Positions 1 through 6,664 of a stretch of DNA of 9,683 nt are shown one piece after another. A program made the translations under genes and the position numbers. Numbering within the stretch: position 1 is the first letter of the stretch; each line of letters begins with the position of its first letter. This DNA comes from a bacterium (GTDB lineage: Bacteria; Chloroflexota; Chloroflexia; Thermomicrobiales; UBA6265): NCBI GenBank assembly GCA_029977305.1, contig JAPOLF010000070.1, forward strand, positions 1 to 9,683, written 5' to 3'. The notes beneath the pieces were generated by a model, which saw nothing but the letters and a program-made list of their open reading frames with translations, searched no databases and had not been told where the DNA came from.

Positions 1-1
1 T

Positions 2-1372
2 CTCGCCTCCTTCCGCACCTGGGGTGATGAGATCGACCAGCTCTACTCCGCCAATGCCGCCGCCACCGGCGAAGATCGCCACCTCCGCTATGTCCACGAC
101 GGCAACTGCGTCCTCGACATCCCGGAGGTCGTCATCCCCGATGCCGCGATGGGCAACTTCCTCTCCTTCGTCAACGCGGTCGCCACCGAACTCGGCAACA
201 TGGGCATTGCCATCGGCCCCAATCGTCAGATCCTCACCTACGCCGATGCCACCGATCTCTGCGGCATCGGCACCTGGCATGGCGACGAGCGCAAGAACCC
301 GGACCGCAACGAGTACAACCAGGGAAATGGCCTCGCCCGCATCGATCGCGGCTGTTGGGGATCGCCCGTCGCCGCCCACGAGCTCGGCCACACCCTCGGC
401 GCCGTCAACCTCGGCGCCCCGCACTCCACCGGTTACGGCCACTGCTATGAGGAGTACGACCTCATGTGCTACATCGACGGCCCCAATTCGCCGTCGCTCG
501 TCTACAACTGCCCCGACGCCGCCGACGAGTACAACGTCTTCGACTGCAACTACGACGACTACTACAACACCAACCCAACCCCGAACTCCTACCTCGACAA
601 CTACTGGAATATCGCCGACAGCGATTTCCTGATCGCGGCCACACTGACGGCCACACCGGAAGGCTCGCCGCAGGCCTCACCGGTCACGGGCACCCCCGCC
701 GACACCCCAACCCCAACTGACACTCCAACCCCAACTGACACCCCAACCCCCACCTTCACGCCCACGCCTACCGACACCCCCACCGCCACCCCGACTCACA
801 CTGCCACCCCGACCGCGACCCCAACCTTCACCCCGACCGTCACCCCCTTCCCGCAGGACCAAATCCCCACTCCCGGCAAGCGCAAGAAGCCGTGGGTCTG
901 GATCGTCGGACCCGAGGCCGGGTCGGTTGTCACCCCCGGTCAGCGCATCGAGGTCGTCGCCGCCGATCGCGGTGGTCGTGAGATCGTCGACGTCACGCTC
1001 TATCTCTGCGAAGGCGCCAACTGCAGCCCGATCAAGTGCGGCGCGAATGTCGGCGTCGTCTCCGAGATCCCGTACTGGTACGAGATTCCGGAAGGCCTCT
1101 CCCCGGGCCCCATCTCGGTGATCGCCCGTGCCCGTGACATCACCGGCAAGCTCAACGCCTCCCCGCGCATCACTTTCGAGCTGGTGATTCCCCCGGGCGC
1201 CGATGCGCAGGGCACCCCCATTCCCTCGGCCGACGGCCGCACCCGCCGGCACAACACCTGTGAGCAAGGCAACGGCCCCCGCCGCCAGAGCGAGGACACC
1301 GACAAGGCCAAAGACGCCAAGTCCGGCAACGGCCAGACGGACCGCCGCAAGCAAGGCGCAGACAAGCCGTAG
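2..1372 (+). CDS. Secreted zinc-metalloprotease-like protein with Pro/Thr linker and Ig-like domain (5' partial)
   Basis: The frame is open from the first bases of the window, so the start and any signal peptide lie upstream; about 456 residues are visible. A catalytic-type motif HELGHTLG lies at visible residues 126-133, and a Met-turn-like DLMCY follows near 153-157, as in metzincin zinc proteases. The usual third histidine of HExxHxxGxxH is Asn136; a conserved-looking APH (His141) comes shortly after. The surrounding pattern (CGIGT, GCWGS, DEYNVFDCN, YYNTNP) resembles, from memory, a family of uncharacterised secreted actinobacterial proteins. Residues about 217-285 are a Thr/Pro linker, about 297-394 a beta-rich, Ig-like segment with three cysteines, and the last 50 or so residues are very polar and charged. 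Inferred role: extracellular or surface proteolysis. The substrate is unknown. The internal ATG at 149 is not the true start, because coding-like sequence precedes it. Confidence 0.8.
   Translation, partial: LASFRTWGDEIDQLYSANAAATGEDRHLRYVHDGNCVLDIPEVVIPDAAMGNFLSFVNAVATELGNMGIAIGPNRQILTYADATDLCGIGTWHGDERKNPDRNEYNQGNGLARIDRGCWGSPVAAHELGHTLGAVNLGAPHSTGYGHCYEEYDLMCYIDGPNSPSLVYNCPDAADEYNVFDCNYDDYYNTNPTPNSYLDNYWNIADSDFLIAATLTATPEGSPQASPVTGTPADTPTPTDTPTPTDTPTPTFTPTPTDTPTATPTHTATPTATPTFTPTVTPFPQDQIPTPGKRKKPWVWIVGPEAGSVVTPGQRIEVVAADRGGREIVDVTLYLCEGANCSPIKCGANVGVVSEIPYWYEIPEGLSPGPISVIARARDITGKLNASPRITFELVIPPGADAQGTPIPSADGRTRRHNTCEQGNGPRRQSEDTDKAKDAKSGNGQTDRRKQGADKP
689..850 (+). repeat. Degenerate 18-bp tandem repeat encoding Thr/Pro linker
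   Basis: Two near-identical 18-bp units at 707-724 and 725-742 (CCAACCCCAACTGACACY) are followed by increasingly degenerate copies. They encode a PTDTPT-type hexapeptide repeated across about 50 residues. Such linkers are common in secreted Chloroflexota proteins and join a catalytic domain to a surface or binding domain. It lies wholly inside the protease-like gene. Confidence 0.75.
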
Positions 1373-1399
1373 CAGGGGCGCTGGGGCGCCCCTGCTACG
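1368..1399. terminator. Perfect 13-bp hairpin between convergent genes
   Basis: Positions 1368-1380 are perfectly complementary to 1387-1399, leaving a 6-nt loop (CTGGGG). The left arm contains the TAG stop of the upstream + strand gene. The - strand decarboxylase gene ends 22 bp beyond the right arm, so the hairpin could serve both transcripts. Neither strand has a T-run directly after the stem, so it is not a textbook intrinsic terminator. It may instead stabilise 3' ends or work with other factors. Confidence 0.55.
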
Positions 1400-1421
1400 C
1401 GGAACCCTGGAAAATGTCTCC

Positions 1422-2795
1422 CTAGCGGGACACCCGCGCCAACGCTGATCGCACCGGGATGTTGTGGGCGTTCAACCCGGGCTCTTGTCCGCGCAGGTCG
1501 AACTCAAGATTCACCCCCGGCCGGAAGACCAAGCAGTGCGTCGAACCGCCGAAGTGGAACATCCCGATGTCCTCGCCCTTGCTGACGCGTTGGCCCGGGA
1601 CCACCGTGAAGTCGCAACTCGACACCTCGGCCATCCCGACGGTGATCATCGCCATCAGCCCGATGGCCGGGTTGTCGGCACGGATCAATGCCACCGCCCG
1701 AGCCGCCACCTCCGTCAGGTACCCCTGCGACTGATTCGGCGCCTCCGGATCGAACCCGACGGCCGGCGTCTGCGAGTAGTACGAGCCATCGATGTTCCAC
1801 ACCCGCTCGACCGTCCCATCGACCGGGCTGTGCCACCGGTGGTAGCTGAGTGCGCTGAGGAACGCCTGGTACACCGTGCCGCCGACGAACTCCTCGTACA
1901 CCGGGTCCGCCCCGAACATGTGCACCAGCGAATACGGCTGGCTCTTCAACCAGAACTTGTCCTGCGCCGCGACGTCCCGCTCCAACCGGTAGGGTGCTGA
2001 TTCGCAAGCGTTGGCAATCACGTCTGGATCGTCGGGGGCCTCCACCGGTCGCCGCCCCTCACGGTAATGCCGAACGAAGAAATCGTCCCACGATCTGAAT
2101 CCGTGGTGGGGCAGCCCCGGGTCACACACGAAATCGTCGACGAACCCCGGCATCGCAGCCATCGCGTCCCGCCCGAACCAGCCTGCTGTCGGATCGTCAT
2201 TCAACACATAGGTGGATTCGGGCGTCATCAGGAACTCGCCCCACGCATTGAGCACGTTCTTCATCTTGGCGTTGAACCGGTCGTTCAGGAACAGGACAAA
2301 CCCCCCGGGCGTCCCCATCGGCCAATTGAGGATCGCGTTGATGGGGAACCCGACCAACCCCGTCTGGTCGAACTCCGGTGCCGTCGTCAGCACGTGATTG
2401 ATCAACTGCAGCGCGACAGGGTAGTCCACGACTTGCGGATCACCCTTCGGGTCGTTCTGGAACTTGGCCGTGCGCGGTAACCCGTCGAAGATCTGATGCA
2501 CATGCATGTAGATCTCCGGATCCGTCTCGATCAGCCACCGGAGCTCTTCGACGGCTGGGTGGATCGGCTTCGGGTTCGCCCGCGCCGCGCGGATGGTCTT
2601 CGCCATCCACTGATCGAGCTTCGCCGCATCGGAGGGCAACCACTGCCCGACGCGATATGGCTGCGCCGGAACCGTCGGGCCGAAGACCGGCAGTGCCGCA
2701 GCCTCCGCCACCAGTGGACTCGCGACGGCCGCCGAACCGATCCCAATCCCCGCCTGCTGGAGAAAGCGGCGACGAGACGCCTTGTGTGCACCCAT
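1422..2795 (-). CDS. Tat-exported PsiD-like / phosphatidylserine decarboxylase superfamily protein
   Basis: A protein of 457 residues. The N-terminus carries a twin-arginine signal (SRRRFLQ at residues 7-13) followed by a small-residue hydrophobic stretch to about 35, so export of a folded enzyme is predicted. The C-terminal half has the pyruvoyl-decarboxylase hallmarks: YHRWHSPVDG at 318-327, with the histidines expected for self-processing, and FGGST at 415-419, where cleavage before Ser418 would create the pyruvoyl group. The region about 145-210 (FPINAILNWPM, VLNAWGEFL, GWFG) resembles the N-terminal domain of PsiD-like L-tryptophan decarboxylases. The usual PADG motif of lipid-making Psd is replaced by NACES at 262-266, also PsiD-like. 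Decarboxylation of an aromatic amino acid is therefore as likely as phosphatidylserine decarboxylation; the substrate is not proven. I chose the start at 2795 because it gives the Tat signal and has a G-rich ribosome-binding site; the frame continues upstream to 2972 without looking like protein. Transcribed divergently from the amidase cluster. Confidence 0.85.
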   Translation of the reverse strand: MGAHKASRRRFLQQAGIGIGSAAVASPLVAEAAALPVFGPTVPAQPYRVGQWLPSDAAKLDQWMAKTIRAARANPKPIHPAVEELRWLIETDPEIYMHVHQIFDGLPRTAKFQNDPKGDPQVVDYPVALQLINHVLTTAPEFDQTGLVGFPINAILNWPMGTPGGFVLFLNDRFNAKMKNVLNAWGEFLMTPESTYVLNDDPTAGWFGRDAMAAMPGFVDDFVCDPGLPHHGFRSWDDFFVRHYREGRRPVEAPDDPDVIANACESAPYRLERDVAAQDKFWLKSQPYSLVHMFGADPVYEEFVGGTVYQAFLSALSYHRWHSPVDGTVERVWNIDGSYYSQTPAVGFDPEAPNQSQGYLTEVAARAVALIRADNPAIGLMAMITVGMAEVSSCDFTVVPGQRVSKGEDIGMFHFGGSTHCLVFRPGVNLEFDLRGQEPGLNAHNIPVRSALARVSR

Positions 2796-3087
2796 GATGC
2801 ATCCCCCGTTCGATGAGACGATCCACAGCGTGATGGAGCACGCATTGGGTGCAGGATACCTGACCCTTTTCGGCATGACGGATTCCGGGCACCACCGGTT
2901 CCTCCCGAGCCGCGGCCAACCGCCAAGGCAGCGGAACTCCCGATAGCCGGTTCCACGTCGTGTGAGAGACAAGCGGGCAGCAGGCCCACCCGAGATTGAG
3001 GCCGCGCCGGTGCATTAGACTTGTCTCCAAGGTGAACGTGCAGCGCCGGGTTGCCCGGCGCGTCGTCCAGACTGTGGGGCGCTCAGC
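2796..3087. promoter_or_regulatory. Divergent intergenic region
   Basis: This 292-bp gap separates the - strand decarboxylase gene from the + strand amidase cluster, so both promoters should lie here. I found no consensus -35/-10 pair on either strand. On the + strand TTGAGG (2996-3001) and TAGACT (3016-3021) are only 14 bp apart. On the - strand TATCCT (2858-2853) has no recognisable -35. A G-rich ribosome-binding site precedes each start. The frames open across this region show no recognisable protein. Confidence 0.4.
3043..3061 (+). other. GC-rich hairpin in the probable leader of the amidase cluster
   Basis: GCGCCGGG (3043-3050) pairs perfectly with CCCGGCGC (3054-3061) across a TTG loop. 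It ends 26 nt before the GTG start at 3088, leaving the G-rich ribosome-binding site (about 3074-3079) free. It could influence leader stability or translation, but no alternative pairing partner or ligand domain is evident. Confidence 0.4.
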
Positions 3088-4026
3088 GTGTCGCGACCAA
3101 CGCTTCAAGATCAGCAGCGCGCACGGGGAGCCGTGATGCTCGCCGGTGCCATCCTTCTCGGTGCGCTGATCGTCATCGCCGGCCGTGCCATTCGTGGCGG
3201 TGAGAGCGGGGGAGGGGATGTTGCCCAAGCCCCGGCCGTCGCCACCATCGTCGAGCTCACGCCCATCCTCCCCACCCTGACCCCGACCATTCCCGCACCC
3301 CCGACGGCCACCCCGCCGCCGCAAGCCCCGATTGCCGCCGCCGCCGGCCGCGTCGTCTGCCTTGATCCCGGCCACGGCGGCATCGACCTCGGCAACGTCC
3401 GCGTCGAAAACGGCCAGATCACCCTGCAGGAGAAGGACTTCACCCTCAGCAACGCCCTCGAGATCCAACGCCGCCTGCAGGAGAAAGGCGTCGTTGTCGT
3501 CCTCACCCGCAGCACCGACAGCGAGGCCAATCCCAACAACCTCGACGTCAACGGCGACGGCGAAGTCGCCTCTCCGGACGGCCCCGCCAACTCCAGTGAA
3601 CTTGACGACCTCCAAGCCCGCATCACCATCTGCAACGACGCCGGCGCCGATCTTCTCGTCTCGATCCACTACAACGGCGCCGAGAACACCGCCCTCGAAG
3701 GCTACGAAGTCTGGTACAGCGGCAACCGCGAGTTCAGCGATGCCAGCGCCAGCTTCGCCACCACCATCCATGAGGAACTCGGCACCCAGTTCGCCGCCGC
3801 CGGCTTCGACATGTTCGACAAAGGCATCGGCATCGAGGATCACGCGGTCACCGGCCCTGCCCGCGAGGGCAAGCTCACCCCCAGCGCCATGCCCGGTGCC
3901 GTCGTCGAGGGCCTCTTCCTCTCCAACGATGGCAACGCCGCCATCGTGCAGACCCCTGAGGGCCAGAACGCCATCGTCACCGCCTACGAGAACGCCATCC
4001 TCCGCTGGCTGAACGAGAACCCTTGA
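3088..4026 (+). CDS. Membrane-anchored N-acetylmuramoyl-L-alanine amidase (Amidase_3), copy 1
   Basis: A 312-residue zinc amidase that should cleave the bond between N-acetylmuramic acid and L-alanine in peptidoglycan, outside the membrane. Residues 13-33 form one hydrophobic segment, a signal anchor; 50-87 are a Pro/Thr/Ala linker; 88-310 are the catalytic domain. Zinc-ligand candidates are His96 in DPGHGG, Glu115 in QEKDF and His194 in SIHYNG. Glu274 in VEGLFLSN is the expected catalytic glutamate. Residues 153-164 read DVNGDGEVASPD, with Asp/Asn/Asp/Gly/Asp placed as in an EF-hand-type calcium loop, inserted before the helix LDDLQARI. The GTG start at 3088 follows a G-rich site at about 3074-3079. 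The stop overlaps the next start by one base (TGATG), suggesting translational coupling. No SH3 or LysM wall-binding domain is present. A role in cell separation or wall turnover is inferred. Confidence 0.92.
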   Translation: MSRPTLQDQQRARGAVMLAGAILLGALIVIAGRAIRGGESGGGDVAQAPAVATIVELTPILPTLTPTIPAPPTATPPPQAPIAAAAGRVVCLDPGHGGIDLGNVRVENGQITLQEKDFTLSNALEIQRRLQEKGVVVVLTRSTDSEANPNNLDVNGDGEVASPDGPANSSELDDLQARITICNDAGADLLVSIHYNGAENTALEGYEVWYSGNREFSDASASFATTIHEELGTQFAAAGFDMFDKGIGIEDHAVTGPAREGKLTPSAMPGAVVEGLFLSNDGNAAIVQTPEGQNAIVTAYENAILRWLNENP

Positions 4027-5168
4027 TGTCCGACGGTGGATCCAACTCCAACACCACCCCGCCGGAGCGCCGGTTCAGCGGCAGCTACCGCCCGAAGAGT
4101 GCGTCCGGCAACAAGCCCGATTCCTCCGGCGGAGCCACCCCGCCCCCCGCCGCGCCCCGGCCCGGCCAGCGCAAGACTACCAGCAAAGCCGCCCCCACCA
4201 TGCCGCGCAACGGATCCTCCGCTGACCAGAGGCGCTCCCCGCTCGCGGTCGCGCTTGGCTCGATCTTCATCGTTGCGTTGGTGATCCTCGCCTTCGCCGG
4301 GGGGCGCATCTTCGGTCGCGCCCCCGAACCGACTGCCACGCCCGTCGCGACGGTCATCGCCAGCATCAGCACGCCGGACAACGTCGAGGAGCCTGCCCCG
4401 ACCCCTGCCGGGCCGCACCCCGTCGTCTGTCTCGACCCCGGCCACGGCGGTGAGGACCGCGGCTTCTCCCGCGCCTTCCTCGGTCTCGAACCTCCTTTGG
4501 AGGAGGCTTCGGTCAACCTCCGTCAAGCATGGGAACTCCGCGAGCGCCTCCAAGCCCGCGGCATCGAGGTCGTCATGACCCGCGAGGCCGACCAGCAGGC
4601 CAACCCTGAGTTCAAGGACATCAATGGCGACAAGAAAACCGCCGCCGATGACCGCGGCCGCGAGCACAAGTACTACGACCTCGACGAACTCCAGGCCCGC
4701 ATCAACATCTGCAATGCGGCCGAGGCCGACCTCCTCGTCTCCATGCACATCAACGGCTACAGCACCCAAAAGCCCTACGGCTACGAAACCTGGTACACCG
4801 CGGAGCGCCCCTTCGGCGAGAAAAGCCAGGTCTTCGCCACCCTCGCCTATGCCCACTTCAAGGAGCAACTCCGGAACATCGGCTACGTCGTCGCCCCCGA
4901 AGACGAACGCGGCGTGAATCCGGACCACGTCGCCGACGTGCAGAAAGAGCACACCACGTACAAGCACTACGTCCTGACCGGCCCAGAAATTCCCGGTTCG
5001 ATCAAACCCAGCGAAATGCCCGGAGCCATCGTCGAAGGCCTCTTCATCTCCAACGACACCGATGCCGCGATCCTCGCCAGCGACGAGGGCACCAATGCCA
5101 TCGTCACCGCCTACGAGAACGCGATCGTGGAATACTTCGAGCGTTACCCAGTTGAGGACACGCCATGA
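4026..5168 (+). CDS. Membrane-anchored N-acetylmuramoyl-L-alanine amidase (Amidase_3), copy 2
   Basis: A 380-residue paralogue of the gene just upstream. Residues 1-71 form a polar, Pro/Ser/basic cytoplasmic tail that copy 1 lacks; about 72-95 are one membrane segment; about 97-131 are a Pro/Thr linker; the rest is the catalytic domain. Zinc-ligand candidates are His140 in DPGHGG, Glu160 and His241 in SMHING. Glu337 in VEGLFISN is the expected catalytic glutamate. The EF-hand-like loop is kept as DINGDKKTAADD (198-209) but has lost the glycine at position 6. An extra segment around 285-310 carries several charged residues. I chose the ATG at 4026 because it overlaps the preceding TGA. A TTG codon lies directly before it in frame at 4023 and would add one residue. 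The gene ends in an ATGA overlap with the next gene. The long cytoplasmic tail may contact intracellular partners, which copy 1 could not do in the same way; this is inference. Confidence 0.92.
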   Translation: MSDGGSNSNTTPPERRFSGSYRPKSASGNKPDSSGGATPPPAAPRPGQRKTTSKAAPTMPRNGSSADQRRSPLAVALGSIFIVALVILAFAGGRIFGRAPEPTATPVATVIASISTPDNVEEPAPTPAGPHPVVCLDPGHGGEDRGFSRAFLGLEPPLEEASVNLRQAWELRERLQARGIEVVMTREADQQANPEFKDINGDKKTAADDRGREHKYYDLDELQARINICNAAEADLLVSMHINGYSTQKPYGYETWYTAERPFGEKSQVFATLAYAHFKEQLRNIGYVVAPEDERGVNPDHVADVQKEHTTYKHYVLTGPEIPGSIKPSEMPGAIVEGLFISNDTDAAILASDEGTNAIVTAYENAIVEYFERYPVEDTP

Positions 5169-6664
5169 CTCCCCACGACGCGCCCGTTCCCGCATCCCCC
5201 ATGGCCGAACTCTCGCGGCGCAGCCTGATCGCGGGTGCCGGTGCATCCCTGCTCATCCTCACTCCCGGGCGTGGCGGGGAAGGGGAGGCAGCACCGGTGC
5301 CCACCCCCGCCCGCTCACCCGTCGATGCCGCCGCCCCGAACGCCGTCGCCAACATGCTCGTCCTCGCGATCTCGCCGCGTGTCCCGCTGGCCGGCATCAG
5401 CGATCTCCAACTCGGCCAACTCCTCTCCGGGTCGATCACCAACTGGGCCGAGGTCGGCTGCCCCGTCTCCATCCCCCTCGAACCACTCGCCATGCGTGGT
5501 GCCGAGTCATCGTCGATCGAGGCCGTAGCCGTCTTCCCCGATTACAACGCCCTCGCCGATGCGATGTGGAACTCCCGCGGTGCGATGGCCCTCGTCCCCC
5601 TCGGTGATGTTGACTGCCGCGTTGCCGTCCCCATGATCAACGGCCAAGACCCCCTCGTCATCGGCGATCCCGCCGACCCCGCCATCCGCGTCGGGGTCAT
5701 CGGCGACGTCCTCCCCGGGCGCAACGTCCACAACAAGATGGCCGCCTACGGCGACTTCACCCGCCCCTTCCTCCGCGTCGCCCCGCTTCTCAGTTCCTTC
5801 GACCTCACGGTCGCCAACCTCGAGGGCAACATCTCCGACACCATTCCCCAGCCAACCGACCCCCACGCCTTCAGCTTCGTCTCCAACACCGCCATGCTGG
5901 AGGGGTTCAAACTCGCCGGCATCGACGCCGTCACCCTCGCCAACAACCACTCCGTCTGGTCAGCTCCCTCCGAGAACTGGGGTCTCCAAGGGATCCTCGA
6001 CACCATGGCCGCGCTCGACACCGCAGGGATCCCCTTCTTCGGCGCCGGGTACACGATCGAACAAGCGCGCAAGCCGTGGATCGCCGACGTCAACGGCACG
6101 ACCATCGCCTGGCTTGGCATCGACGGCGTCACCGCCAACTACGAAGTTGCCCCCGGCCAGGAGAACGGCGTCCTGGATTACGATGCCGGCGCCACCATGG
6201 ACCGCCCCGGCACCAACCCCTATCTCAGTGAGCAATTCCTCGCCGACATCGCCGCCGCCACCCAGGTCGCCGATGTCGTCATCCCGTACTTCCACATGGG
6301 CTCCGAGTATGTTGCCGTCATCCCCGAATGGGCCCAAGCCGGCGCCCGCGCCGCGATCGACGCCGGTGCCGCCATGGTGGTCACCAATCACCCCCATGTC
6401 ATCCAAGGCATGGAGATCTACCGAGGCAAGCCGATCGTCTACTCCGTGGGCAATTTCATCATCGACCAGATGTGGGGCGTCGAGGTGCGCAGCGGGTACA
6501 TCCTCGAAATCCTGATCCGCGACAACCGCGTCATCGGCCTGCACCTCCACCCCACCGAGATCGAGGACTTCCATCAGGCGAGACTGATGAACAACGGCGA
6601 GCGCGCCAACCTCCTCGGACGCTTCTGGGACTCGACCGATCGCCTGTCCTCACGTGGCGGCTGA
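5165..6664 (+). CDS. Tat-exported CapA-family protein with N-terminal PstS-like half domain
   Basis: A 499-residue protein in three parts. The N-terminus has a twin-arginine-type signal (SRRSLIAGAG at 17-26). Residues about 62-165 look like one lobe of a PstS-type periplasmic binding domain (ISDLQLGQLLSGSITNW, then a stretch ending GAMALVPLGDV). Residues about 174-465 are a CapA/PgsA domain (PGA_cap family, metallophosphatase-like fold) with GVIGDVLPGR, NLEGNIS (218-224), ANNH (259-262), HMGSEY (377-382), NHPHVIQGMEIY (408-419) and GNFIIDQ (429-435). The usual NNHxxD is altered: Trp replaces the Asp after NNHSV. CapA proteins are linked to poly-gamma-glutamate capsule formation, but here there is no CapB/CapC partner, so the substrate is open. 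The ATG at 5165 has GAGG at 5154-5157 and overlaps the upstream stop by 4 bp; the ATG at 5201 is an alternative that still keeps the Tat motif. Confidence 0.88.
   Translation: MTPHDAPVPASPMAELSRRSLIAGAGASLLILTPGRGGEGEAAPVPTPARSPVDAAAPNAVANMLVLAISPRVPLAGISDLQLGQLLSGSITNWAEVGCPVSIPLEPLAMRGAESSSIEAVAVFPDYNALADAMWNSRGAMALVPLGDVDCRVAVPMINGQDPLVIGDPADPAIRVGVIGDVLPGRNVHNKMAAYGDFTRPFLRVAPLLSSFDLTVANLEGNISDTIPQPTDPHAFSFVSNTAMLEGFKLAGIDAVTLANNHSVWSAPSENWGLQGILDTMAALDTAGIPFFGAGYTIEQARKPWIADVNGTTIAWLGIDGVTANYEVAPGQENGVLDYDAGATMDRPGTNPYLSEQFLADIAAATQVADVVIPYFHMGSEYVAVIPEWAQAGARAAIDAGAAMVVTNHPHVIQGMEIYRGKPIVYSVGNFIIDQMWGVEVRSGYILEILIRDNRVIGLHLHPTEIEDFHQARLMNNGERANLLGRFWDSTDRLSSRGG

Noticed and set aside
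1425..1437. Small GCGGG-ACA-CCCGC hairpin at the 3' end of the decarboxylase gene
   Set aside because: It is a 5-bp stem inside coding sequence and is readily explained by GC content; the 13-bp stem next to it is the stronger candidate.
2796..2972. Upstream extension of the decarboxylase gene by 59 codons
   Set aside because: The extension is Arg/Cys/Trp-rich, would bury the Tat signal inside the protein, and the start at 2795 has its own G-rich ribosome-binding site.
2996..3021. TTGAGG and TAGACT as a promoter for the amidase cluster
   Set aside because: The hexamers are only 14 bp apart, too short for a standard sigma-70-type promoter, and the next possible -10 (TTGTCT, 3021-3026) gives 19 bp with a poor match.
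2440..3843. A 467-codon open frame on the - strand across the divergent region and first amidase
   Set aside because: It covers the well-supported amidase on the other strand and is Gly/Ala/Asp/Arg-rich with no recognisable motif. Long antisense frames are expected where codons end in C or G.
4491..4506. CCTCC...GGAGG inverted repeat with an internal Shine-Dalgarno-like GGAGGAGG
   Set aside because: It lies inside the second amidase, encodes Pro-Pro-Leu-Glu-Glu at the zinc-ligand region, and no plausible start codon with a supported frame follows.
3984..5246. A 420-codon open frame on the - strand opposite the second amidase
   Set aside because: Same composition bias, no domain motifs, and it lies opposite a gene with a complete zinc-amidase pattern.
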